From contig DJEW01000008.1 in the NCBI GenBank assembly GCA_002431965.1, forward strand, positions 1 through 32,635: a stretch of DNA of 32,635 nt. Direction: 5' to 3'. Position numbers and translations under genes: made by a program. Each line of letters begins with the position of its first letter. Position 1 is the first letter of the stretch. Below, one piece after another: positions 25,317-32,635 of the stretch. Below the pieces are notes generated by a model. The model saw only the letters and a program-made list of their open reading frames with translations. It was not told the origin of the DNA and searched no databases. The DNA is from Clostridiales bacterium UBA5888 (GTDB lineage: Bacteria > Bacillota > Clostridia > Oscillospirales > Oscillospiraceae).

Positions 25317-25346
25317 AGTATAGCACGAATAAATATTCATTGTCAA
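25317..25346 (-). promoter_or_regulatory. Promoter of the amino acid ABC operon
   Basis: On the minus strand: TTGACA (25346-25341), 18 bases, TATACT (25322-25317). It has a perfect -35 and a near-perfect -10. Confidence 0.8.
25326..25339. promoter_or_regulatory. ArgR-like box within the ABC operon promoter
   Basis: On the minus strand TGAATATTTATTCG, one mismatch from TGAAT-WWWW-ATTCA, the ARG box core. It includes the 12-base palindrome GAATAAATATTC and lies between -35 and -10, where a bound repressor would block transcription. A second TGAATAT half-like copy lies at 25289-25295. Confidence 0.5.
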
Positions 25347-25388
25347 TACCTTTTCTGCGAATTTTTCAGATATTTTTTCACGCGGCGC

Positions 25389-25403
25389 TGTGCAGCCTGC
25401 ACA
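25389..25403. promoter_or_regulatory. 15-bp palindrome between the alr and ABC operon promoters
   Basis: TGTGCAGCCTGCACA has perfect 7-base arms about one centre base. It lies between two divergent promoters, 20 bases before the alr -35, and may be an operator for an unidentified repressor. Confidence 0.4.
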
Positions 25404-25421
25404 AGACCGTGAAAATTATTG

Positions 25422-25450
25422 TTGCACAAGCTCGGATAAGCAGTTATAAT
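25422..25450 (+). promoter_or_regulatory. Sigma-A promoter of the alanine racemase gene
   Basis: TTGCAC (25422-25427), 17 bases, TATAAT (25445-25450). Transcription would begin near 25457, so an upstream in-frame GTG at 25453 cannot be the start codon. Confidence 0.7.
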
Positions 25451-25494
25451 GGGTGTGCAATAAAGATCCTGCTGTGAGGCTTATACATTTTGAC

Positions 25495-26613
25495 ATGAAT
25501 ATTATGAATAACTCGTATCTGTATGTCGATACAGGCATACTGCGGAAAAATATACGGACCATATTGAATACGCTCCCCACCGGCACAAAGCTCATCCCCG
25601 TGCTGAAGGACGATGCTTACGGGCTGGGCGCGGCAAGTATCGCGCGAACGGCAGCGGAGTTTGAGGACATAGACTGCGTCGCCGCGGCGCACGTTTCGGA
25701 GGGTCTGGCACTGCGCGCGTCCGGCTGGACACGGGGCATACTCGTGATGAGCAGCGCCCTTCCCTTTCAGCTTGCCGCCGCGGTGGAAGCCGGGCTGACG
25801 CTTGCCTGCGCGTCCGCAGAATTTGCGCGCACGCTCGATGCGTGCGCGGGTGAGCTTGGTCTTCGAGCGCGCATACATATAAAAATAGACACAGGGCTGC
25901 ACCGCATCGGCGTTGAGCCCGGTGAAGAGCTTGCCGGGCTTATCTCCACGCTGGACAATTCAAAGAGCATAGACGCCGCGGGTGTGTTTTCGCACTTTGC
26001 GGACACGGACGACGCCGCATTGACCGCGCTTCAGTTCGCGCGCTTTGAGAGCGCCGCAGCGCAGCTGGAGGCGGCGGGGTATGCGGGGCTTACGCGCCAC
26101 ATATCCTCCTCCGCCTCGCACGAGCAGTATCCGCAGTATGCGCTGGATGCGGTGCGGATAGGACGCGGGCTGTATATGGACGCGCCGCAGGGCTGCGGGC
26201 ATGGCATCGCCGAGGTCGCCACATGGCGCACCTATGTCACGGCGGTAAAGCGCCGTCATGCCGGGGATACGCTTGGCTATGGCAGGGCGTACACGCTGGC
26301 GCATGACGCGGACATCGCCACAATAGGCGTGGGCTATGGGGATGGGCTGCAAAGCGCGTTGTGCGCCGTGCACGCGCCGGTGCTCGTCGGCGGGCGGAAA
26401 TGCCCGCTGCTGGCGTGCTGCATGGATCAGGCGTTTGCGGATGTGACGGGCACAAGCTGCCGCGTCGGCGACAGCGTGACTATATTCGGCTATGACGAGG
26501 GCGGGCGGCTGCTCTCATCGCAGGCGCAGGCGCTGCTCATCGGCGGGGACGAGGGCTGCGGGCTGACTGCGGCGCTCTCGCCGCGCGTGGCAAGAGTATA
26601 CGGCATGAAATAG
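25495..26613 (+). CDS. alr: Alanine racemase (PLP-dependent)
   Basis: This ~372-residue fold-type III PLP enzyme interconverts L- and D-alanine for peptidoglycan. The PLP lysine is in IPVLKDDAYGLGA (family norm KANAYGHG), the phosphate-site region ends AVRIGRGLY, the second catalytic Tyr is in ATIGVGYGDG and the CMDQAFADVT motif is present. The K-D-D variant of the lysine motif is unusual and raises the possibility of a related amino acid racemase. ATGs at 25495 and 25504 are both possible and neither has a strong Shine-Dalgarno; the GTG at 25453 lies before the predicted transcript. Two hairpins follow. Confidence 0.9.
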   Translation: MNIMNNSYLYVDTGILRKNIRTILNTLPTGTKLIPVLKDDAYGLGAASIARTAAEFEDIDCVAAAHVSEGLALRASGWTRGILVMSSALPFQLAAAVEAGLTLACASAEFARTLDACAGELGLRARIHIKIDTGLHRIGVEPGEELAGLISTLDNSKSIDAAGVFSHFADTDDAALTALQFARFESAAAQLEAAGYAGLTRHISSSASHEQYPQYALDAVRIGRGLYMDAPQGCGHGIAEVATWRTYVTAVKRRHAGDTLGYGRAYTLAHDADIATIGVGYGDGLQSALCAVHAPVLVGGRKCPLLACCMDQAFADVTGTSCRVGDSVTIFGYDEGGRLLSSQAQALLIGGDEGCGLTAALSPRVARVYGMK

Positions 26614-26614
26614 C

Positions 26615-26649
26615 TTAAGGCAGCGCCGCTTTTTGCGGCGCTGCCTTAA
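26615..26649. repeat. 15-bp perfect hairpin after alr
   Basis: TTAAGGCAGCGCCGC and its complement around a TTTTT loop, directly after the alr stop. It precedes a second, true terminator hairpin. Confidence 0.7.
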
Positions 26650-26652
26650 AAG

Positions 26653-26697
26653 CTCACCTGGCTTTGCGGTTTTGCAAAGCCCGGTGAGTTGTTTTTC
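26653..26697. terminator. Bidirectional terminator between alr and the dehydrogenase
   Basis: CTCACC-T-GGCTTTGC pairs with GCAAAGCC-C-GGTGAG (one mismatch pair), followed by TTGTTTTT on the plus strand and CTTTT on the minus strand. Confidence 0.8.
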
Positions 26698-26703
26698 TGT
26701 ATA

Positions 26704-27660
26704 TCAGTTCACAACGTTCTGCGGCGTCCCGGCGAGAAAAGCGCGGATATTCTCCGCCGTGGTGTCAACAATGCGCTGGCGGCTCTCCTTCGGCAGCCAG
26801 CTTATGTGCGGGGTGATAATGCAGTGCGGCGCACGCAGGAGCGGATCGTCCGCAGGGATAGGCTCATGCTCCGCAACGTCCAGCCCCGCCGCCCAGACCT
26901 TTCCGCTCTCCAGCGCCTCGGCAAGATCTGCCGAGCGGATGAGCGAGCCGCGAGCGTTATTTATGATTATAACGCCATCCTTCATTCTGGCAATGCTGCC
27001 GCGATTGATGATGCCGACGGTCGCGGCATTCGCCGGGCAGTGGAGGCTTATAATGTCCGCACGGACAAAAAGCTCATCGAGCGTGACATACTCCCCTATC
27101 GCCTCGCCCTCGGGGCAGCGGCTGCGGTTATAGGCGACGACGGTCATGCCAAGCGCCTTCGCCACCGCGCCGACGGCGCGTCCGATACGCCCGAAGCCGA
27201 TGATGCCCATGGTCTTGCCCGCAAGCTCGACAAGGCGGTGCTCCCCGGCGCACTCCGCGCCGCAGTCGTGCCAATGTCCCTGGCGCACGCGGCTGTCAAA
27301 ATACGCTGTGTGCGAACACACCTCCATCAGCAGCGCGATGGCGTACTGCGACACGGAGGTCGTGCCGTAGCTGGGAACATTGGAAACCGGTATGCCGCGC
27401 TCACGCGCGAAAGCGGTGTCAACGCCGTCAAAGCCCGTGGCGGTGAGCGTGATATACCTGAGCCTTGGACTGGCGGCGATAAGTCCGCGCGGCATCGGCT
27501 GGTCGCCGACGATGATGTCGGCATCCAGCGCACGGCGCGTGAGCTCCTCCAGATCGTCGGAATGCGTATGATATACGCTGACCTCGCCAAACTCGCGCAG
27601 CGCATCCCAGCTCAGGTCGCCAAAGTTGAAATAACTGTCGTTCAATACGCAGATTTTCAT
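26704..27660 (-). CDS. D-isomer-specific 2-hydroxyacid dehydrogenase
   Basis: This 318-residue NAD(P)H-dependent enzyme of the glycerate/hydroxypyruvate reductase group has the Rossmann motif GKTMGIIGFGRIGRAVG (~residues 145-161), the catalytic Arg in NNARGSLI (~233), Glu in GLDVAEHEPI (~262) and His in ITPHISWLP (~281). The substrate may be hydroxypyruvate, glyoxylate or a similar 2-keto acid. It begins 20 bases after the hexokinase-family gene on the same strand, so the two are probably co-transcribed, which suggests use in sugar or glycerate metabolism (inference). Confidence 0.92.
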   Translation of the reverse strand: MKICVLNDSYFNFGDLSWDALREFGEVSVYHTHSDDLEELTRRALDADIIVGDQPMPRGLIAASPRLRYITLTATGFDGVDTAFARERGIPVSNVPSYGTTSVSQYAIALLMEVCSHTAYFDSRVRQGHWHDCGAECAGEHRLVELAGKTMGIIGFGRIGRAVGAVAKALGMTVVAYNRSRCPEGEAIGEYVTLDELFVRADIISLHCPANAATVGIINRGSIARMKDGVIIINNARGSLIRSADLAEALESGKVWAAGLDVAEHEPIPADDPLLRAPHCIITPHISWLPKESRQRIVDTTAENIRAFLAGTPQNVVN

Positions 27661-27680
27661 GACCGTATGCTCTTTCGCTC

Positions 27681-28958
27681 TTATCTGTTCAGCAGTGCAG
27701 CAGCGGCAGAGCCGGGCAGCGTGGTCTCGCGGCTGACGCGCAAAACGGCGTGCTTGCCGAGTCTTCCCTCAGCATACTCGCTCAAAAGTGCTTCGAGCAT
27801 GGGGCGGAAGTGACGGCTGCGGTCAACAAGTGAGCCCTCGGCGCACACGCACACGGGGCGCGCAGCGTCATCTCCCGCTCCGGTGAGCAGCATTATGCCC
27901 GCAAGGTTTGCGCACATGCACCGCGCGCTGCGCCGGAAAAGCTCAAGGCTCATCGTCTGCGCAAAGTCCGCGTCATCGGCGTTGTCCGCGGCGAGGTCGA
28001 GCCGTTCCCCGCTCGCCCAGGCGTCAATGACCGAGGCGTCTATTTTCCCAAGCGCACGCACAAGCGCGGCAGAGCCGGCGCTCAGCAGCCCCTCATCCGC
28101 CGCAGCGCGGAGCATCAGGCGGCCAAGCTCCCCCAGATACACGCCGGCAGTGAGCTTTTCCATGATCTTTTCGCCGGGATTATGGCTCTCGCAGTCAAGG
28201 ACAATGTCGAAATCGCCCTGGGGTATGCCGTCATACAGCCCGGATTCAAGATTGACCAGTATGCTCTCGTTCTCGTCGCGTCCGAGCTTTACAATGCGCT
28301 TATACGGCAGTGCGCAGCAGGTGTTCGTGCCGGTGCCGCTGATCTGCCCGATAAAGCCGCTGTACGCCGACTTGTCGAGCGTGCAGGATGAACCGAGCAG
28401 CGCGGCGACGGTATCATTGAGGATAAAAACGCGCTTGCCCATTATCCCCCGGCGCTCCAGCTCCGCAGTGAGCGACGCGCCCACGAGCTGTCCGGACGAG
28501 CCGGTGATGACGACCTCCTTATCAATGCGTTTGACAAGCCCGTCTATCTCCGGCGTTATGTCGGCATTATAGGAAAAGCAGAAGCCTATAAGATCCGTCC
28601 TGTCCATCAGCGGCTGGATGCTGTCCGCCGCGAAGGATATGAACTCCTCCCACGTGGCGCTCCTGTCCGTGCCGGGCATTTTGCGCTTTGTCACATCGGC
28701 AAGCTCATAGCCCGCGTCCGTGAATGTGACAAGACCGCTGCGGAAATTCGTGCCGCCTGCGTCGATGACTGCGGCGGGCACTCCCTTCGGGATGCAGCCG
28801 TCGCTTTTTATATAGGTAGGTATCATAGGCATGGAGCTCTTCTCGTCTCTGAGACCGCGCTCCATGTCCTGCCGCATACGCTCAGCGTATTCTGCCGGGT
28901 CTATATCCGCCCTCATACCGTGGCGCGCCATGAAATCCAGTGCTTTTCTGCTGCTCAT
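27681..28958 (-). CDS. Hexokinase-family sugar kinase (eukaryote-like hexokinase fold)
   Basis: This 425-residue protein has the motifs of the hexokinase_1/hexokinase_2 family, not of ROK or bacterial Glk: AAVIDAGGTNFRSGLVTF (phosphate-1, ~63-80), LIGFCFSYNADITPEIDG (sugar-binding, ~123-140), ILNDTVAALLGS with the catalytic Asp182, ISGTGTNTCC (~206-215) and SHNPGEKIMEKLTAGVYLGE (~260-280). It should phosphorylate a hexose with ATP in the cytoplasm; which hexose is unknown. This family is uncommon in bacteria. It is followed closely by the dehydrogenase gene and preceded on the same strand by nfeD and the SPFH gene. GAGG lies 12 bases before the ATG. Confidence 0.9.
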   Translation of the reverse strand: MSSRKALDFMARHGMRADIDPAEYAERMRQDMERGLRDEKSSMPMIPTYIKSDGCIPKGVPAAVIDAGGTNFRSGLVTFTDAGYELADVTKRKMPGTDRSATWEEFISFAADSIQPLMDRTDLIGFCFSYNADITPEIDGLVKRIDKEVVITGSSGQLVGASLTAELERRGIMGKRVFILNDTVAALLGSSCTLDKSAYSGFIGQISGTGTNTCCALPYKRIVKLGRDENESILVNLESGLYDGIPQGDFDIVLDCESHNPGEKIMEKLTAGVYLGELGRLMLRAAADEGLLSAGSAALVRALGKIDASVIDAWASGERLDLAADNADDADFAQTMSLELFRRSARCMCANLAGIMLLTGAGDDAARPVCVCAEGSLVDRSRHFRPMLEALLSEYAEGRLGKHAVLRVSRETTLPGSAAAALLNR

Positions 28959-28985
28959 ATTGAATTTTAACCTCTTTTTTCCCTT

Positions 28986-29029
28986 AAGCGCAGAAGACCG
29001 GCGGCGAATGCCGCCGGTCTTCTGCGCTT
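28986..29029. repeat. 20-bp perfect hairpin between SPFH and hexokinase genes
   Basis: Arms 28986-29005 and 29010-29029 pair completely around GAAT. No T-run follows on the minus (coding) strand, so it may punctuate or stabilise the mRNA rather than end it. Confidence 0.65.
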
Positions 29030-29041
29030 GTACCGTATTTT

Positions 29042-29923
29042 TTACTTCTCTTTGACAGATTCGATAACGCCCCCGGCAAGTCCCGCAAGCCCCTGTATCT
29101 CGCTGGGTATGATTATCTTCGTCGCCTTGCCGTCTGCCGCAGCACCGAACGCCTCAAGCGCTTTCAGACGCAGCACGGAGTCGGATGGGGCGGCTTCATT
29201 GATGAGCTTGATGCCCTCCGCCGTGGCGCGCTGGACGGTGAGGATAGCCTCCGCCTCGCCCTGCGCTTCGAGAATCTGCTGCTGCTTTTTCGCGTCAGCG
29301 CGGAGTATCGCGGACTCCTTCTCGCCTTCCGCCTCAAGGATGGCGGCACGCTTTTCACCCTCAGCGCGCAGTATCGCCTCGCGGCGCTCGCGCTCGGCCT
29401 TCATCTGTCTCTCCATCGCGTTCTGGATCTCCTTCGGCGGGAGAATGTTCTTCAGCTCAACACGGTTGACCTTGATGCCCCAGGGGTCGGTCGCCTCGTC
29501 GAGGATGGTGCGCATCTTGGTGTTGATGATGTCGCGGCTCGTCAGGCACTGGTCAAGGTCAAGCTCACCGATGATGTTTCTCAGCGTTGTGGCGGATAGA
29601 TTCTCAATGGCGAACATGGGCTGCTCTATGCCGTAGGTATAGAGCTTGGGGTCGGTGATCTGGAAATAGACGATGGCGTCGATCTGCATGGTGACATTGT
29701 CCTTGGTGATGACCGGCTGGGGCGGGAAGTCCGCCACCTGCTCCTTGAGCGTGACGACCTTTGCCACGCGCTCAATGAACGGCACCTTCACATGGATGCC
29801 GACGCCCCATGTGGTCTTGTATGCGCCGAGGCGCTCCACCACATATGCCTTTGCCTGCTGGACGACACGTATATTGCTGATAAGCAGGGCAACAGCCAGC
29901 ACGATAATTATTGCGAATATCAT
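29042..29923 (-). CDS. SPFH/Band 7 (stomatin/prohibitin-like) membrane protein
   Basis: This 293-residue protein has one N-terminal membrane helix (1-17), an SPFH domain (~18-180; YVVERLGAYKTTWGVGIHVKVPFIERV, with DFPPQPVITKDNVTMQIDAI) and an Ala/Glu/Arg-rich coiled coil (~185-250) with repeated AILRAEGEK/AILEAEGEK units. It belongs to the stomatin/QmcA-like group that forms large oligomers and organises membrane microdomains. It lies 42 bases after nfeD, its usual partner. Confidence 0.94.
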   Translation of the reverse strand: MIFAIIIVLAVALLISNIRVVQQAKAYVVERLGAYKTTWGVGIHVKVPFIERVAKVVTLKEQVADFPPQPVITKDNVTMQIDAIVYFQITDPKLYTYGIEQPMFAIENLSATTLRNIIGELDLDQCLTSRDIINTKMRTILDEATDPWGIKVNRVELKNILPPKEIQNAMERQMKAERERREAILRAEGEKRAAILEAEGEKESAILRADAKKQQQILEAQGEAEAILTVQRATAEGIKLINEAAPSDSVLRLKALEAFGAAADGKATKIIIPSEIQGLAGLAGGVIESVKEK

Positions 29924-29965
29924 TTTTTCCTCCGTTCCGCCGCAGGATGCGGCACTACATATTAT

Positions 29966-30418
29966 TTATTGTCTGACTATAAGCTTTACGCCTTCTATTT
30001 TCACGGCTTTGACAACATCGCCCTTTGCGTATCTGCCATTCTCGTTTTCTGCGCGCGCCGTCCACACCTTGCCGTCGATCTTCACCGCGCCCGTTCCGGC
30101 AAGATTGTCGATATTCTCCGTCACGACGCAGTCGCGTCCGATGAGCGCGTCGGCATTCGTCGGCTGTACGCGGGAGTTGACATAGCGCTGCGCCAGCGGA
30201 CGGGTGAGCACGAGCGTCGCCACCGACACCGCAAGAAACCACACCACCTGAAGCCACAGCGGAGCGCCCAGCAGCGCCGAGATAAGCGCGGCAAACGCGC
30301 CGATGGCGAACCATATCGACACCAGCCCCGGTACTATAGCCTCCACGATCAGCAGCGCTATCATCGCAGTGAGCCACACCACCGCCATGTTGACGAATAA
30401 CGTTGACCCCATGAGCAA
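29966..30418 (-). CDS. NfeD family membrane protein
   Basis: This 150-residue short NfeD protein has three or four membrane helices (residues ~8-85) and a C-terminal OB-fold (~88-150; ALIGRDCVVTENIDNLAGTG, then AVKIDGKVWTARAE). It works with the SPFH protein encoded downstream in membrane-domain formation. A TTG at 30418 lies nine bases after AGGAGG and is preferred to the ATG at 30412, which is 15 bases away. It is the first gene of a minus-strand group that may extend to the dehydrogenase. Confidence 0.9.
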   Translation of the reverse strand: MLMGSTLFVNMAVVWLTAMIALLIVEAIVPGLVSIWFAIGAFAALISALLGAPLWLQVVWFLAVSVATLVLTRPLAQRYVNSRVQPTNADALIGRDCVVTENIDNLAGTGAVKIDGKVWTARAENENGRYAKGDVVKAVKIEGVKLIVRQ

Positions 30419-30491
30419 TGCGCTTCACCTCCTGTTGATTCTCTTTACAGCTTTTCCGCCTGCTGCATTCAAACTGCATTCTTTGTTTTTT

Positions 30492-30520
30492 ATTATATAT
30501 GGACAACTGCTTTTTTACAA
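30492..30520 (-). promoter_or_regulatory. Sigma-A promoter of the nfeD operon
   Basis: On the minus strand: TTGTAA (30520-30515), 17 bases, TATAAT (30497-30492). Confidence 0.72.
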
Positions 30521-30574
30521 GTATAAATAATGTAAATTATTTCTCCGTCCGACCTTGCTTTAGCGCTTTAGCCC

Positions 30575-30603
30575 TTTACTTTTTGATAGAGTTGTTGTAT
30601 AAT
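30575..30603 (+). promoter_or_regulatory. Sigma-A promoter of the yerC operon
   Basis: TTTACT (30575-30580), 17 bases, TATAAT (30598-30603). Divergent from the nfeD promoter. Confidence 0.65.
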
Positions 30604-30664
30604 ATATATGGTTAATAAAGCAAACAGCGCGGAATTTTCCGCGTCAAAGTATAAGGAGAGCAAA

Positions 30665-30964
30665 ATGAACAAGCTTCCAAAAAAGCCGAGAAACGAAAAC
30701 ATGTACAAAGCGATACTGAGCCTTCGCAACGTGGACGAGTGCATGAGGTTTTTCGACGATCTCTGCACCATGTCGGAGCTTATGGCGATGGAGCAGCGCT
30801 ATCAGGTCGCTTCCTGCCTCGACGACGGCATGATCTATAGCGACATTCTCGCCGAGACCGGCGCTTCCAGCGCCACAATCAGCCGTGTCAACCGCTCGCT
30901 CCAGTACGGTCAGGGCGGATACGCCATCGTTTTTGACCGCGTGAAGAAGGGCGAGGACAAGTGA
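30665..30964 (+). CDS. YerC/YecD family TrpR-related DNA-binding protein
   Basis: This 99-residue all-helical protein resembles the Trp repressor (ILSLRNVDECMRFFDDLCTMSELMAMEQRYQVA, with ETGASSATISRVNRSLQYG as helix-turn-helix). It is typical of the YerC/YecD family, whose regulatory target is not generally known. The ATG at 30665 has AAGGAG seven bases upstream; an earlier in-frame ATG at 30608 lies within the predicted promoter start region and is rejected. The stop overlaps the methyltransferase GTG start (GTGA). Confidence 0.93.
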   Translation: MNKLPKKPRNENMYKAILSLRNVDECMRFFDDLCTMSELMAMEQRYQVASCLDDGMIYSDILAETGASSATISRVNRSLQYGQGGYAIVFDRVKKGEDK

Positions 30965-31692
30965 GCAGCTATGTCGCTTTGGCGCAATGGTACGACCGGC
31001 TGACGCTCGATGTGCCATACGGCGAATTTGCGGATTTTTATGAGGCGGAGTTCCGGCACGACGGCGGCGAATTCCGCCTTCTGCTCGATCTGTGCTGCGG
31101 CACGGGTACCCTCACGTGTGAGCTGGCGCGACGCGGGTATGAGCTTATCGCGGTCGATGCCTCAGCGGATATGCTCATGCAGGCGCAGGAAAAGGCCGCC
31201 GGGCTTGCCGTGCCGCCGCTCTTTCTCTGTCAGGAAGCCGGCGCGCTCGACCTTTACGGCACAGTCGACGCGGCGTACTGCTCGCTTGACGGGATGAATT
31301 ATATCCCGCCTGATGAGCTGCCGGAGGTTTTTCACCGCCTGCGGCTATTCATCCGTCCGGGCGGTCTGCTGATTTTTGACATACGCTCTCCGGAATGGCT
31401 CAGAAGCATGGACGGGCAGGTGTATGTTGACGAGCGGGCGGATGTGCTCTGCCTGTGGCGCGCCGACATGAACGCAGACGGGCAAAGCATAAGCTACGGC
31501 ATGGATATCTTCTCGCGCGAGGGCAGTCTATGGCGGCGCGAGGGCGAAGAACACACAGAGTATGTCCACACTTTTGAGCGTCTGCGCGCGCTTATGGAGC
31601 GTGAGGGGTTCACGGGCATATCGCTCCGCCGCGGCGGACCGCAGGGTGCTGCGGGCAGAGAATTTATCACAGCAAAGCGAGGAAATGAATAA
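30961..31692 (+). CDS. Class I SAM-dependent methyltransferase
   Basis: This 243-residue methyltransferase has motif I LLLDLCCGTGTLTCELARRG (~residues 40-59), the acidic loop IAVDASADML (~63-72), EAGALDLYG, and the motif III-like FIRPGGLLIFDIRSP. The substrate is not identifiable; relatives next to yerC/hslO are simply called methyltransferases. The GTG start overlaps the yerC stop; its TAA overlaps the hslO ATG by one base (TAATG), so translation of all three is probably coupled. Confidence 0.9.
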   Translation: MSSYVALAQWYDRLTLDVPYGEFADFYEAEFRHDGGEFRLLLDLCCGTGTLTCELARRGYELIAVDASADMLMQAQEKAAGLAVPPLFLCQEAGALDLYGTVDAAYCSLDGMNYIPPDELPEVFHRLRLFIRPGGLLIFDIRSPEWLRSMDGQVYVDERADVLCLWRADMNADGQSISYGMDIFSREGSLWRREGEEHTEYVHTFERLRALMEREGFTGISLRRGGPQGAAGREFITAKRGNE

Positions 31693-32591
31693 TGGATAAA
31701 ATAATCCGTGCAACAGCCGGAGACGGCTATATAAAAATGGCGGTGATAACCGCGCGGGATACCGTGCAGCGCGCGCAGGAGATACATAACTGCTCCCCCA
31801 CCGCCGCAGCGGTGCTGGGGCGGGCGCTCTGCGCCGCGTCTATGCTCGGCGAGATGATGAAAGAGGAGCAGGGCACGCTCACGATCCGCATAAACGGCGG
31901 CGGACCCGTCGGCAGCATCGTCGCCGTGTCGGATTCGTCGGGATACGTGCGCGGATATGTGGCGAATCCTGCGGTTGACCTGCCGCTGCGCGCAGACGGG
32001 AAGCTCGACGTCGGCGGCGCGGTAGGACGGGACGGTATGTTTACCGTCAGCCGCGACATAGGGCTGAAAGAGCCGTATGTCGGCTCGACCGAGCTTGTCA
32101 GCGGCGAGATCGCCGAAGATCTGACGGCATACCTTCTCGAAAGCGAGCAGATACCCTCCGCGTGCGCGCTTGGCGTGATGGTCGATACGGACAGGACGAT
32201 AAAGGCGGCGGGCGGCTTCATTGTGCAGCTCATGCCCGGCGCGCCGGAGGAGCTTATCGGCAAGCTGGAGGACAACATCTTCATGATGGATCAGCTCACC
32301 ACCGTGCTTGATGAGGACGGCGCGGAGGCTGTGTTCGATCAGGTGCTCAAGGGGCTGGAGCACCACATTGTCGCCGAAGCGCCGGTGGGATACCGCTGCT
32401 ATTGCAGCAGAGAGCGCGTAGCGCAGGCGCTGCGCTGTATTGACCGAAGCGAGCTTGAGGAGATGATCGCCGAGGACAGGGCGTGCAGCATAAGCTGCCA
32501 GTTCTGCGACGCAACGTATTCCTTTACGCCCGACGATCTGCGTGCGATAGCTGACGGCTCGGACAGCAGCGGGACGAACGCCGGCGAATAA
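31692..32591 (+). CDS. hslO: Hsp33 redox-regulated chaperone
   Basis: This 299-residue Hsp33 is a cytoplasmic holdase activated by oxidation and unfolding. The N-terminal domain starts DKIIRATAGDGYIKMAVITA. The C-terminal zinc switch has the four cysteines as CYC (near residue 237) and CQFC (near residue 271), which bind zinc when reduced. The length is standard. It is the last gene of the overlapping yerC-methyltransferase-hslO operon. No terminator is visible in the 44 bases that remain. Confidence 0.97.
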   Translation: MDKIIRATAGDGYIKMAVITARDTVQRAQEIHNCSPTAAAVLGRALCAASMLGEMMKEEQGTLTIRINGGGPVGSIVAVSDSSGYVRGYVANPAVDLPLRADGKLDVGGAVGRDGMFTVSRDIGLKEPYVGSTELVSGEIAEDLTAYLLESEQIPSACALGVMVDTDRTIKAAGGFIVQLMPGAPEELIGKLEDNIFMMDQLTTVLDEDGAEAVFDQVLKGLEHHIVAEAPVGYRCYCSRERVAQALRCIDRSELEEMIAEDRACSISCQFCDATYSFTPDDLRAIADGSDSSGTNAGE

Positions 32592-32635
32592 GCGCATATC
32601 TGCGCCCGAAAAAAATGAGACTATCCCATACTTTG

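Noticed and set aside
25453..25494. Earlier GTG start for alr
   Set aside because: It lies before the predicted transcription start and adds residues not seen in the family.
32592..32635. Start of another gene after hslO
   Set aside because: An ATG is present near the edge but only about six codons are visible and no good ribosome site precedes it.

Overview
The window looks like chromosomal DNA from a GC-rich member of the Clostridia, probably the Oscillospiraceae/Oscillospirales. This is inferred from strong Shine-Dalgarno sites, many sigma-A promoters, a DUF1540 protein, a PxTG-D type surface anchor, HrcA/CIRCE control, K+-dependent membrane pyrophosphatases and an NfeD/SPFH pair. There are 26 credible genes of recognisable size, one of them cut by the left edge, plus a possible short leader ORF. 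No rRNA, tRNA, CRISPR array, prophage or insertion sequence was seen.

Region 1 (1-6200): an F-type ATP synthase operon on the minus strand, in transcription order atpB-atpE-atpF-atpA-atpG-atpD (atpD cut by the edge). There is no separate atpH. Instead the first ~80 residues of the alpha subunit resemble the C-terminal domain of delta, so the gene appears to be a delta(C)-alpha fusion. AtpE carries a signal-peptide-like extension. A LysR-type regulator is divergent from the operon.

Region 2 (6200-12890): a K+-dependent membrane pyrophosphatase with a long, apparently structured 5' leader; a DUF1540 miniprotein; a TSUP (TauE/SafE) transporter split into two overlapping half-genes; and a histidine kinase followed by a membrane-anchored HtrA protease.

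Region 3 (12890-22000): the kinase's response regulator, plsY, a pseudouridine synthase, a secreted Ig/X2-like wall-anchored protein, a second K+-dependent membrane pyrophosphatase, a CapA-type protein and tatD. Codon choice changes abruptly between the kinase and its regulator (Arg CGG to the left, CGC to the right), so the window may join two genomic backgrounds, either by recombination or by chimeric assembly. A 12-unit, 14-bp AT-rich tandem array lies between capA and tatD.

Region 4 (22000-32635): hsp20 under a perfect CIRCE operator; a polar amino acid ABC importer whose promoter contains an ArgR-like box; alanine racemase; a minus-strand nfeD-SPFH-hexokinase-hydroxyacid dehydrogenase cluster; and a plus-strand yerC-methyltransferase-hslO operon with overlapping genes.

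The main themes are ion-coupled bioenergetics (ATP synthase and two pyrophosphatases), envelope stress and structure (HtrA, PlsY, surface protein, NfeD/SPFH) and protein stress (Hsp20, Hsp33). The most unusual items are the delta-alpha fusion, the 14-bp array, the structured hppA leader, the split TSUP pair, the codon-usage break and a possible read-through-dependent Shine-Dalgarno mask at plsY.
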